Shown piece by piece: positions 24,857 to 33,048 of a stretch of 64,000 bases of DNA (its first letter is position 1; the number at the start of each line of letters is the position of its first letter). Both the position numbers and the translations under genes were made by a program. This stretch comes from Streptosporangium sandarakinum (GTDB lineage Bacteria; Actinomycetota; Actinomycetes; Streptosporangiales; Streptosporangiaceae). The stretch spans positions 434,001 to 498,000 of the forward strand of contig NZ_JACCCO010000003.1 of assembly GCF_013409935.1 (NCBI RefSeq), in the 5' to 3' direction. The notes below the pieces were generated by a model that was given only the letters and a program-made list of their open reading frames with translations, was not told the origin of the DNA and did not search any database.

Positions 24857-27240
24857 CGACCAGGCTGTTCGGCGAGCCGGTGCCGCGCCGCGAGGACCCG
24901 CGCCTGCTCACCGGGCGGGGCCGCTATCTGGACGACCTCGGCGCGGGCGCGCTGGAGGCGGCCTTCGTCCGCTCCCCGCACGCTCATGCCCGCATCCTCG
25001 ACATCGACGTCTCCGCGGCGATCGAGGTCGAGGGACTGGTGGCGATCTACACCTGGGAGGACCTGCCGGAGGAGGTCGGCGCGCCGCTGCCGCTGCTCAT
25101 CCCGCATCCGGCGCTGACCCACGGCCGCACCGCCCGCCCGCTGGCCCGCGACGTCGTACGGCACGTCGGCGAGCCGGTCGTGATGGTCGTCGCCCGCGAC
25201 CGCTACCTCGCCGAGGACGCCTGCGCGCTCATCCGGGTCGACTACGAGCCCGCCGAGGCCGTCGTCGGCGTGGAGACGGCGACGCGCTCGGCCCGGCTCG
25301 TCCACGACGACGTGCCGGGCAACGTCGGCGCGCACCTGGTGCAGGAGGTGCCCTCGGCGGCCGGGCTCGGCGCCCGTGAGGCGATCGATGCCGCCCCGCA
25401 CACCCTGTCCTTCCGCCTCGACATCGAGCGCAGCGCCTCCATGCCGCTGGAGGGCCGCGGGGTCTACGCCCGGTGGGACGCCGACGACCGCTCCCTGCGG
25501 ATCTACTCCAGCACCCAGACCTCCACCAGCGTCCGGATGGCGGTCGCGGCCCGGCTGGGCCTGCCGCTGACCAAGGTCGAGGTCATCGCCCCCGACGTGG
25601 GCGGCGGGTTCGGCGTCAAGATCGTCCATCCGTGGCCGGAGGAGGTCCTCGTCCCCTGGGCCGCCATGCTGCTCGGCCGCGAGGTCAAGTGGACCGAGGA
25701 CCGGCGCGAGCACTTCGTCTCCTCCGCCCACGAGCGGGCCCAGGTGCAGCACGTGCGGGTCGGCTTCGACGACGCCGGCCGGGTGCTGGGCCTGGACGTG
25801 ACGATCCTGCACGACCACGGGGCCTACACGCCGTACGGGATCATCGTGCCGATCATCACCGCCACCCAGCTTCCGGGCCCGTACCGGATCGGCGCCTACC
25901 GGGTCGAGTTCTCCTCCGTCTACACCAACACCGTGCAGGTCACGCCGTACCGGGGGGCGGGCCGCCCCCAGGCGGCCTTCTGCATGGAGCGGACCATGGA
26001 CCGCATCGCCGCCCACCTCGGCCTGGACCGTACGGCGGTGCGCGAGGCGAACTTCATCCAGCCGGACGAGTTCCCCTACGACCAGGGCCTGACCTTCCAG
26101 GACGGCCGCCCGCTGATCTACGACAGCGGCGACTACCCCGAGTCGCTGCGGATGCTCAAGGAGCTCATCGGCTGGGACTCCTTCGGCGAGCTCAGGGCCC
26201 GCGCCGCGGCCGAGGGGCGGCGGCTCGGCATCGGGCTCGGCTGCTACGTGGAGGGCACCGGCGTCGGCCCCTACGAGGGCGGCCACGTCCAGATCACCTC
26301 CGACGGCCGGGTGCACGTCTCCACCGGCCTGACCTCCCAGGGGCAGGGCCACGAGACCGCGTTCGCCCAGATCGCCGCGGCCGAGCTGGGAGTGCCGCTG
26401 GAGCGGGTCTCGGTGGTCACCGGCGACACCCGCAGGTTCGGCTACGCGGTCGGCACGTTCGCCTCGCGGGCCGCGGTGATGAGCGGCAACGCGATCGCGC
26501 TGGCCTGCCGCAGGGTGCGGGAGAAGGCGCTGCGGATCGCCGCCGACGCGCTGGAGGCCGACCCGGGCGACCTGGAGATCGTCGACGGCGAGGTCCGGGT
26601 GGCCGGCACGCCCGGCGTGGCCGTGCCGCTGGCCACGGTGGCGGTGCTGGCCAACCCGCTGCGCTACGCCTTCGACGCCGAGGCGGCCCGCGCCACCCAG
26701 TTCGCCGGGACGCCCTCCCCGGACCGGCCGCCGGTGGCCGAGGGGGAGGAGCCGGGGCTGGAGGGACGCGACTACTACTCGCCGGTCCGCTCGACCTTCG
26801 CCTCCGGCATGCACGCGGCGATCGTCGAGACCGACCCGCTGACCGCCGAGATCCGCGTCCTGCGCTACGCCGTCGTCCACGACTGCGGCAACCTGGTCAA
26901 CCCGATGATCGTCGAGGGGCAGATCCACGGCGGCGTCGCCCAGGGAGTGGGCGGCGCGCTGTACGAGCGCATGGTCTACGACGAGCACGGGCAACTGCTG
27001 AACGCCTCGTTCATGGACTTCCTGATGCCCTACGTCACCGAGGTGCCGCGGATCGAGACCGCGCACCTGCGGACCCCGTCCCCGCTGAACCCCCTGGGCA
27101 TCAAGGGCGCCGGGGAGGCCGGGGTCATCCCGGTGTCGGCGGTGATCGCCTCGGCGGTGGAGGACGCCGAGGGCATCCGGATCGACCGGATGCCGATCTC
27201 CCCGTCGGAGCTGTTCGACCTGCGCCGCGCGGCCGGCTGA
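24853..27240 (+). CDS. Molybdenum hydroxylase large subunit, molybdopterin-binding (CoxL/XdhA type)
   Basis: This 795-residue subunit binds molybdopterin cytosine dinucleotide. PYRGAGRP at about 365-372 marks the non-CO branch; form I CO dehydrogenases have AYRCSFR. Gln/Gly-rich GLTSQGQGHETAFAQIA and GIKGAGEAG, with catalytic E755, complete the active site. The start ATG 24853 overlaps the 2Fe-2S stop. The CO-dehydrogenase label often given to such proteins is therefore not supported. Flanking purine genes suggest hydroxylation of hypoxanthine, xanthine or a related N-heterocycle. No maturation factor (XdhC chaperone) is present in the window. Confidence 0.88.
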   Translation: MTTRLFGEPVPRREDPRLLTGRGRYLDDLGAGALEAAFVRSPHAHARILDIDVSAAIEVEGLVAIYTWEDLPEEVGAPLPLLIPHPALTHGRTARPLARDVVRHVGEPVVMVVARDRYLAEDACALIRVDYEPAEAVVGVETATRSARLVHDDVPGNVGAHLVQEVPSAAGLGAREAIDAAPHTLSFRLDIERSASMPLEGRGVYARWDADDRSLRIYSSTQTSTSVRMAVAARLGLPLTKVEVIAPDVGGGFGVKIVHPWPEEVLVPWAAMLLGREVKWTEDRREHFVSSAHERAQVQHVRVGFDDAGRVLGLDVTILHDHGAYTPYGIIVPIITATQLPGPYRIGAYRVEFSSVYTNTVQVTPYRGAGRPQAAFCMERTMDRIAAHLGLDRTAVREANFIQPDEFPYDQGLTFQDGRPLIYDSGDYPESLRMLKELIGWDSFGELRARAAAEGRRLGIGLGCYVEGTGVGPYEGGHVQITSDGRVHVSTGLTSQGQGHETAFAQIAAAELGVPLERVSVVTGDTRRFGYAVGTFASRAAVMSGNAIALACRRVREKALRIAADALEADPGDLEIVDGEVRVAGTPGVAVPLATVAVLANPLRYAFDAEAARATQFAGTPSPDRPPVAEGEEPGLEGRDYYSPVRSTFASGMHAAIVETDPLTAEIRVLRYAVVHDCGNLVNPMIVEGQIHGGVAQGVGGALYERMVYDEHGQLLNASFMDFLMPYVTEVPRIETAHLRTPSPLNPLGIKGAGEAGVIPVSAVIASAVEDAEGIRIDRMPISPSELFDLRRAAG

Positions 27241-27346
27241 GCCGCGCCGTACCGTTCCGCCTCGCGCCGTACGGCCCGAGCCGTCCGGGCCGCCCGCCTC
27301 GCGCCGTACGGGCCGCGGGCAGGGGCGCGGGAGCGGGGGAGCGGCG

Positions 27347-28795
27347 TCAGGAGTCGCCCGCGGGGCCCGGCCGGGGCCCGGCGTCGTCCCGGGCGGGGCC
27401 CGGGTCGCCGTCCGGCGCGGGGTCCGGCGCGGGGCCGGAGGCGGGGTCGTCCGCCGGGACGGGCCGCTCGGTCACCGGGATCCCGGTCGCCGCCTCTCCG
27501 ATCAGCGGAACCTCCGCCGCCGCCTCCCCGGCCGCCTGGCCCTCCGTCCCGGGCCCGTCCGGGTCGGGGGCCGGCGGCAGGTCGCGCATGGTGCGCAGCG
27601 GGGAGAGCACCGGCGGCACCACCGCCAGCACGGTGATCCCCACGACCACCCACAGCGTGGCGCGGGCGCCGAACTGCTCGCCCAGCAGACCGCCGGCCAG
27701 GCCGCCGAGGGGCAGCGTGCCCCACACCAGGAAGCGCATGGTGGCGTTCATCCGGCCGAGCATGCGCTCGGGGGTGACGCTCTGGCGGAAGGTGACCTGG
27801 CCGACGTTGTAGAGCACCACGCCGATCGACTGGACGAACGCGCCGATCGCGAACAGCGAGATCCGCCAGCCGGGCTCGGTCAGCGGCACCAGGGCGGTGA
27901 ACGGCGTCGTCACCATGATGGACAGCCAGATGATCCGGGCCGAGCCGACCCGGCGGCTCATCGGTCCCACGAGCGCCGCGCCGGTCAGGCCGCCGACGGA
28001 CACCACCGAGAACAGCACGCCGATCGCGCCGGGGGACAGGCCGATCACCCGGGTCAGGAAGATCATCTCGACGGCGGCCATCATGCCGTTGGCGAGGTTC
28101 GCCAGGGCGGTGGAGGCGGCGATCAGCCGCAGGATGCGGTGGGAGGCCACGTATCGCAGGCCCTCGCCGATCTCCTTCAGCAGCCCCCGCCGCTCGCTGC
28201 GGTCCGGCACCTGCTCGGTGGCGTCGATCCGCCCCAGCATCAGCGCCGAGCCCAGGAAGCTGACGGCGTCCAGCACCACCGCGATCGGCGCGGTGAGCAG
28301 CTGGATCAGTCCGCCGCCGACGGCCGGGCCGGCGATCTGCGCCGAGTTGCGGACGATCTCCAGCTTGGCGTTGCCGTCCATCAGACGGTCCCTGCCGACC
28401 AGGCTCGGCAGGTAGCTCTGGTAGGCGACGTCGAAGAAGACCGTGGCCAGGCCCGAGCCGAGCGCCACGATGTACAGCTGGAGCAGGCTCAGCCCGCCGA
28501 ACCACCAGGCGAGCGGCACCGAGGCCAGCAGCACGGCCCGGACCAGGTCGGCGGAGACCAGGATCCGCCGGCGCGGCATCCGGTCCACCCACACCCCGGC
28601 CGGCAGCCCGACAAGCAGGAAGGCCGCCGTCTGCGCGGCGGCCAGCAAGCCGGTCTCGAACTCGCTCGCGTGCAGCGCGAGCACCGCGACCAGTGGCAGT
28701 GCGAGGTTGCTGACCTGCGTGCCGACCTGGCTGATCGTGTCCGCTCCGAACAGGAGCGAGAAGTTCCGGTGCCGGAACAGACTGGGGGTGGTCAC
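27347..28795 (-). CDS. MFS transporter, EntS-like/MFS_3 family
   Basis: This 482-residue exporter of the EntS-like MFS group starts TPSLFRHRNFSLLFGADTIS and carries GLPAGVWVDRMPRRRILV as the conserved loop. A distinctive YQSYLPSLVGRDRL segment follows the fourth helix. About 80 residues after the last helix are Pro/Asp/Gly-rich and likely disordered. GTG 28793-28795 is the start. A -35 TTGACT and a -10 AAACAT end 6 bases upstream, so the mRNA is probably leaderless. The substrate is unknown; relatives export siderophores or macrolides. Confidence 0.82.
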   Translation of the reverse strand: MTTPSLFRHRNFSLLFGADTISQVGTQVSNLALPLVAVLALHASEFETGLLAAAQTAAFLLVGLPAGVWVDRMPRRRILVSADLVRAVLLASVPLAWWFGGLSLLQLYIVALGSGLATVFFDVAYQSYLPSLVGRDRLMDGNAKLEIVRNSAQIAGPAVGGGLIQLLTAPIAVVLDAVSFLGSALMLGRIDATEQVPDRSERRGLLKEIGEGLRYVASHRILRLIAASTALANLANGMMAAVEMIFLTRVIGLSPGAIGVLFSVVSVGGLTGAALVGPMSRRVGSARIIWLSIMVTTPFTALVPLTEPGWRISLFAIGAFVQSIGVVLYNVGQVTFRQSVTPERMLGRMNATMRFLVWGTLPLGGLAGGLLGEQFGARATLWVVVGITVLAVVPPVLSPLRTMRDLPPAPDPDGPGTEGQAAGEAAAEVPLIGEAATGIPVTERPVPADDPASGPAPDPAPDGDPGPARDDAGPRPGPAGDS

Positions 28796-28801
28796 CGAGG
28801 C

Positions 28802-28830
28802 ATGTTTGCGATCTTTTCACTGGAAGTCAA
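28802..28830 (-). promoter_or_regulatory. Sigma-70-type promoter of the MFS gene
   Basis: On the minus strand TTGACT (28825-28830) and AAACAT (28802-28807) are 17 bases apart. The -10 box ends 6 bases before the GTG, which fits a leaderless transcript. Confidence 0.45.
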
Positions 28831-28909
28831 TGCCTCTGTTTCCCAACTCCACCGGCCGGAGAATGTCAGATCTCACAGTGATAACGGCGGCCGTCGCGGG
28901 CACGGAAGC

Positions 28910-28937
28910 GACCACGGCCGCGGTGGCGGCCGTGGTC
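28910..28937 (-). terminator. Hairpin downstream of cydB
   Basis: A perfect 12-bp stem (28910-28921 with 28926-28937) closes a GGTG loop, 112 bases past the cydB stop. It would end the cydAB transcript before the next gene's promoter. Confidence 0.5.
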
Positions 28938-29048
28938 ACGGTGTTCCGGCGCGGGGCCGGTGGGACGGCGGGCGGGGAGGACGGCGCGCCGCCCGCTGTC
29001 AGGACGCCCGGGCCCGGGCGGCCCCGCCGGGGGGCTCAGGCCCGGGTC

Positions 29049-30005
29049 TCAGACTCCGGCCCGGGCCTCGGGACGGGAGACCTCGGCGACCAGGCGCTTG
29101 CGGAACACCCAGTAGGTCCACCCCTGGTATCCGAGCACGAACGGCAGCGCGATCAGGCCGATCCAGGTCAGCATGCCCAGCGTGTAGGGGCCCGAGGCGG
29201 CCTCGGCGACGGTCATGCCCGGCATGGGGGCCGCGGACAGGGTGGTGAACAGCGCGGCGCCGGTCAGGACGATGGCGGAGGCGGTGGCGGTGAACGCCCA
29301 GCCGTCCCTGCCCCGCCAGGTCAGTGCGACCCCCGCGGCCAGGACGGCGACCGCGGCCAGCGCGCACGCCCACGGCCACGGCGCCGCGGCCCAGCCGGTG
29401 CCCGCCGGGGGGATGCCCGGCAGTGCCACCACGGCGGCGGGCAGCGCCACCGCCGAGGCGGCCATCGCGGCGCGGCGGGCGCGGGCCCGCACCGGGCCGG
29501 TGGTCTTCAGGGCGACGAAGACCGCGCCGTGCAGGGCGAACAGCGAGAGCGAGAGGACGCCGCCGACCAGCGCGGCGATCGCGCTGCCCCGCAGCAGGTC
29601 GGCGAAGACGGCGCCCCACAGGAAGGCGGGGAGCGCGCTGCCGGCCACGATGCCCAGGTCGCACCAGCGGCGGTCCGCGGCGTGGTGCACCTTGCCCCGC
29701 CACTCCAGGCCGACGCCGCGCACGATCAGCCCGACCAGGACCAGCATGAGCGGCAGGTAGAACTCGCTGAGCAGGCCGGCGTACCAGGCGGGGAACGCGG
29801 CGAACATCGCGCCGACCGCGGTGATCAGCCACACCTCGTTGCCGTCCCAGACCGGGCCGATGGTGCCGAGCACCTGCCTGCGCTCGGCCTCGTTCCGCGA
29901 CAGCGCCGGGGACAGCATGCCGACGCCGAAGTCGAAGCCCTCCAGGACGAAGAAGCCGGTCCACAGGAAGGCGATGACGATGAACCAGAAGGTCGTCAGT
30001 TCCAT
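29049..30005 (-). CDS. cydB: Cytochrome bd oxidase subunit II
   Basis: This 318-residue membrane protein is the second subunit of the bd quinol oxidase. The N-terminal FWFIVIAFLWTGFFVLEGFD and FGVGM are the family signature, and the GPVWDGNEVWL motif follows. It has about eight hydrophobic helices and ends in a short charged tail. The gene is 13 bases downstream of cydA and surely in the same operon. Bd oxidase reduces O2 to water with high affinity and works in hypoxia or when the bc1-aa3 branch is inhibited. No cydDC exporter gene is in the window. Confidence 0.95.
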   Translation of the reverse strand: MELTTFWFIVIAFLWTGFFVLEGFDFGVGMLSPALSRNEAERRQVLGTIGPVWDGNEVWLITAVGAMFAAFPAWYAGLLSEFYLPLMLVLVGLIVRGVGLEWRGKVHHAADRRWCDLGIVAGSALPAFLWGAVFADLLRGSAIAALVGGVLSLSLFALHGAVFVALKTTGPVRARARRAAMAASAVALPAAVVALPGIPPAGTGWAAAPWPWACALAAVAVLAAGVALTWRGRDGWAFTATASAIVLTGAALFTTLSAAPMPGMTVAEAASGPYTLGMLTWIGLIALPFVLGYQGWTYWVFRKRLVAEVSRPEARAGV

Positions 30006-30018
30006 GTGCGTTGTCCGC

Positions 30019-31455
30019 TCAGTACATCAGGGTCGGCTGGAGCAGGGCGGTGCGGTCCTCGTCGCCGTCGCGCGAGGGAGGCGTGAGGGGGCCGGGGGTG
30101 GCGGGCTCGGGCCCCGCCTTGATGTGACGGACCAGCAGTACGGCCTCGGCCAGGGCGAGCGCGCCGTACAGGGCCGTGAAGACCGCCAGGGAGATGGCGA
30201 CCTCGGTGAGGCTGACGCCGGGGGAGACGCTCGCGGCGGTGAGCAGCTCGCCCTGGACGACCCAGGGCTGGCGGCCGATCTCGCCGAGCAGCCAGCCGGC
30301 GGTCATCGCGAGGGTCGGCAGCGGCAGGGCCAGCAGGCAGGCGCGGGCGAACCAGGCGGGCAGCGGGCGCGGGCGCGGGTCGCGGCGGCGCCGGCGGGTC
30401 AGCCACAGGCCGAGGACCGACAGGGCCACGGTCGCCATGCCGAAGACGATCATGACGCGGAAGGACCAGTAGACGACGGGCAGGTTGGGGATGTAGTCGG
30501 CCGGGCCGAACTGCTGGGCGTAGGCGGCCTGCAGGTCGTCGGTGCCCCGGATGACGGCGTCGACGTCGCCGGTGGCCAGGAAGCTGAGCACGTTGGGCAG
30601 TTCGACTCCGGGCACGGGGGAGAACGGCGCGCCCGCCGTGCTGTGCCGGAGCCCTTCGGCGGCGGCCAGCTTCATCGGCTGCTGCTCGTTCAGGAGCTTG
30701 GCGGACGTGTCGCCGGTGAAGGCGACGACGACGCCGGCGACCGCCGTCATGACCAGCGCGGCGCGCATCGGCGTGCGCCACATGCTCTCCTGGCCGCGCC
30801 GCACGGGGACGGTGCGGTCGGGGTCGAGGCGCCGCTCGCGCAGGATGCGGTAGCCGCAGACGGCCAGCACGAACCCGCCGGCGACGATGAACGCGGCGCC
30901 GACCACGTGGGGCACCTGGGCGAGGGCGGTGGGGTTGGTGAGCACGGCCCACAGGTCCGTCATGCGGGCCCGGCCGCCGACCACCTCGTAGCCGACCGGG
31001 TGCTTCATCCAGGCGTTGGCGGCGAGGATGAAGTAGGCCGAGAGGTTGGAGCCGATCACCGCCGCCCAGAGGGTGGCGAGATGGACGCGCTTGGGAAGCC
31101 GGTCCCACCCGAAGATCCACAGGCCCAGGAACGTCGACTCCAGGAAGAACGCCAGCAGCGCCTCCAGCGCCAGCGGGGCGCCGAAGACGTCGCCGACGAA
31201 GACGGAGTACTCACTCCAGTTCATCCCGAACTGGAACTCCTGCACGATGCCGGTCACCACGCCCATCGCGAAGTTGATCAGGAAGAGCTTCCCGAAGAAC
31301 TTGGTGAGTGTCAGGTAGCGCTCCTGACCGGTGCGGTGCCAGGCGGTCTGCAGACCGGCCACGAAGACACCCAGGCCGATGGTCAGGGGTACGAAAAGAA
31401 AGTGGTAGACGGTGGTGATTCCGAACTGCCACCGCGCCAGGTCCAGTGCGTCCAT
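30019..31455 (-). CDS. cydA: Cytochrome bd oxidase subunit I
   Basis: This 478-residue subunit carries the haem groups. Haem b595 ligand H18 (YHFLFVPLT), H183 (VPHVVGAA) for haem b558, and the conserved acids E98 and E106 are present. The Q-loop is the short form common in actinobacteria. ATG 31453-31455 follows AGGGGAAG; longer upstream frames are not coding. The promoter region is covered by tandem palindromes (31475-31523) that look like sites for a BlaI/CopY-type repressor, so expression is probably held down until an envelope or respiratory signal. Confidence 0.95.
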   Translation of the reverse strand: MDALDLARWQFGITTVYHFLFVPLTIGLGVFVAGLQTAWHRTGQERYLTLTKFFGKLFLINFAMGVVTGIVQEFQFGMNWSEYSVFVGDVFGAPLALEALLAFFLESTFLGLWIFGWDRLPKRVHLATLWAAVIGSNLSAYFILAANAWMKHPVGYEVVGGRARMTDLWAVLTNPTALAQVPHVVGAAFIVAGGFVLAVCGYRILRERRLDPDRTVPVRRGQESMWRTPMRAALVMTAVAGVVVAFTGDTSAKLLNEQQPMKLAAAEGLRHSTAGAPFSPVPGVELPNVLSFLATGDVDAVIRGTDDLQAAYAQQFGPADYIPNLPVVYWSFRVMIVFGMATVALSVLGLWLTRRRRRDPRPRPLPAWFARACLLALPLPTLAMTAGWLLGEIGRQPWVVQGELLTAASVSPGVSLTEVAISLAVFTALYGALALAEAVLLVRHIKAGPEPATPGPLTPPSRDGDEDRTALLQPTLMY

Positions 31456-31474
31456 CTTCCCCTCACGGGTCAAA

Positions 31475-31523
31475 GCTCTACAAGCCGTAGTGCTACCCCT
31501 AGTAGTACTACAAGCTGTAGAGC
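31475..31523 (-). promoter_or_regulatory. Tandem palindromic operators upstream of cydA (BlaI/CopY-like)
   Basis: Two direct copies of a 13-bp near-palindrome, CTACAAGCCGTAG (31478-31490) and CTACAAGCTGTAG (31508-31520), are joined by an overlapping palindrome GTAGTACTAC (31502-31511). Together GCTCTACA (31475-31482) and TGTAGAGC (31516-31523) form a longer dyad. The CTACA-n3-TGTAG core resembles operators bound by BlaI/MecI/CopY winged-helix repressors. The sites sit 20-68 bases upstream of the cydA ATG. Confidence 0.65.
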
Positions 31524-31823
31524 AAGGAAGGGCGCCGACGCCGCGAGCTGGTGCGATCTTCGTCACATGGCCCGGCCCGGACCGCACTCCGGACCGGGCC
31601 GAGATCGCCCCCTCCGGCCCGCGGCGCCGGTCGTCCCCTGCGTGACGCCGGGGAACCGTTCCCCGGCGGCCCGGCGGGACGGGACCGCTGCCCCGTTCGC
31701 CGGACGCGCCCCGGGCCGCAGGGCCCCGAGGACGCGCCGGGTCCATGCTGGCGCCGCGGGGGCGGGCGGCGCGTCAGCCGCCCGGGGGACTTCCGGGTAC
31801 ACCGGTCGGTGGACCCCGGGGGA
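31524..31823. other. Intergenic region between cydA and the deacetylase gene
   Basis: Three hundred GC-rich bases contain one strong element, a perfect dyad at 31646-31668 with 11-bp arms around a single central base. It lies downstream of the deacetylase gene and may be its terminator. No gene is supported here. Confidence 0.5.
31646..31668 (-). terminator. Hairpin downstream of the deacetylase gene
   Basis: An 11-bp perfect inverted repeat (31646-31656 with 31658-31668) would form at least a 9-bp G/C-rich stem with a 5-base loop. It is about 155 bases past the deacetylase stop, so its role as terminator is tentative. Confidence 0.4.
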
Positions 31824-32702
31824 TCAGGGCCGGCGGCCCGCGGCCTCCAGGTAGGCGTGGAGGTTGCCGAGCTCGAAGCCCCGGCGCTGGATCTTCCTGA
31901 CCAGGACGCGGAAGTCGCGGGACAGGTTCGGCCGGAAGTGCAGCAGCAGCACGTCGCCGGGGCGGAGCTTCTTGTCCGGCACCTGGTAGGCGATCTTCCC
32001 GCCCGGCTGCACGGTCGCCGTCCAGAGCAGCAGCGCGTCCATGCCGCACGCCTTGGCCGCCCTGCGCGTCAGGGTGTTGAAGCTGCCGAACGGCGGGCGG
32101 AACAGCCTGGGCGCCTCGCCGACGTGCCGGCGGACCAGCTTGGCGGTGTCGCAGATCTCCGCCTTCTGCCGCTCGTAGCCGAGCGTGGGCATGTTGGGAT
32201 GGGTCAGCGTGTGGTCCTCGATCGTCGCCCCCGCCTCACGCAGGTCGCGCACGTAGTCCCACTTCCCGGCGCCGAGGTACCTGCCTCCCTGGGCGGTCGG
32301 GTCGGTCGCGCCCCTGGCCTCGACGGCGTCGCGGGTGACGAAGGCCGCGATCGGGATGCGCTGCTCGCGGACCTGCGCCAGGAACCCGGGGTCCTGCTCC
32401 CAGCCGTCGTCGATGGTGAGGAAGACGACCTTCCGCTTGGTCGGGATGGAGCTGATCACGGGCGGCAGCCCGTCGGCGGGCGTGGGGATCCGGTCCACCT
32501 CGCCCGGCTCGGGCAGCGCCCCGGGCGGCCCGGAGGGGGACGGCGAGGCGGACTCGGCGGGGGAGGAGGCGCGGGCGGCGCTCTCCCGGTCGCCCGACGC
32601 GCCGCCGCCCGCGCCCGTGTTCTCCTGGCCGCAGCCCGTGCTCGCCGTCACGACCGCGAGCGCGACCGCCGCCCCGGCCATCCATGATCTCCCCGATGCC
32701 AT
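31824..32702 (-). CDS. Polysaccharide deacetylase lipoprotein (NodB homology domain)
   Basis: This 292-residue exported protein has a lipoprotein signal with hydrophobic MAGAAVALAVVTASTGC and lipid-modified C24, then a Ser/Pro/Gly-rich linker to about 85. The NodB domain has TIDDG (D98, D99), the metal His pair H164 and H168 (DHTLTH), RPPFGSFN and LLHFRP. All catalytic motifs are intact, so it should remove N-acetyl groups from cell-wall glycan or a similar polymer at the outer face of the membrane. ATG 32700-32702 is used; ATG 32681, with GGGGAG 7 bases upstream, is an equally good start. Confidence 0.85.
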   Translation of the reverse strand: MASGRSWMAGAAVALAVVTASTGCGQENTGAGGGASGDRESAARASSPAESASPSPSGPPGALPEPGEVDRIPTPADGLPPVISSIPTKRKVVFLTIDDGWEQDPGFLAQVREQRIPIAAFVTRDAVEARGATDPTAQGGRYLGAGKWDYVRDLREAGATIEDHTLTHPNMPTLGYERQKAEICDTAKLVRRHVGEAPRLFRPPFGSFNTLTRRAAKACGMDALLLWTATVQPGGKIAYQVPDKKLRPGDVLLLHFRPNLSRDFRVLVRKIQRRGFELGNLHAYLEAAGRRP

Positions 32703-33048
32703 GGCGCACCATCCTGCCAGGGGCCGGGGACCGGTCGTCACAGAAATGGCCATATGAGGCATTTATCGGAAATGAGGGATTACGTCTCCCGGAGGGGCCG
32801 GCCGGCGCCGGCGGAGAGTCCGGCGATGTTGGGATCTCCTGACCCATTCCGGGCCGGGGCATCAGCGTCTTCCCATGTCAGGAGGGGTAATACCTGCGGT
32901 TACCGGGAGGTTCGCCACCGGCCGTTCCCGCCTGCCGGGCCGCGCCGGACGGTGGCCGTGCCGGAGCGGTCCGGCCGCCGGAAGCGGCCGCGGGGCCGCG
33001 CCGCCGGTGGACCGGGATCGGAGAAGCGACCAGCCATGTGAGGACCAT
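32703..33048. other. Divergent promoter region
   Basis: This 346-base gap between divergent genes has a small dyad GGTAA (32887-32891) / TTACC (32901-32905) and A/T-richer patches near 32740-32790 that could hold promoters. No gene or RNA was recognised. Confidence 0.35.

Noticed and set aside
24853-27240. CO dehydrogenase large subunit
   Set aside because: The CoxL-type fold is present, but the CO-oxidising AYRCSFR motif is replaced by PYRGAGRP, and purine genes surround it. The CoxG-like gene at 35739 is too far away to argue for a cox operon.
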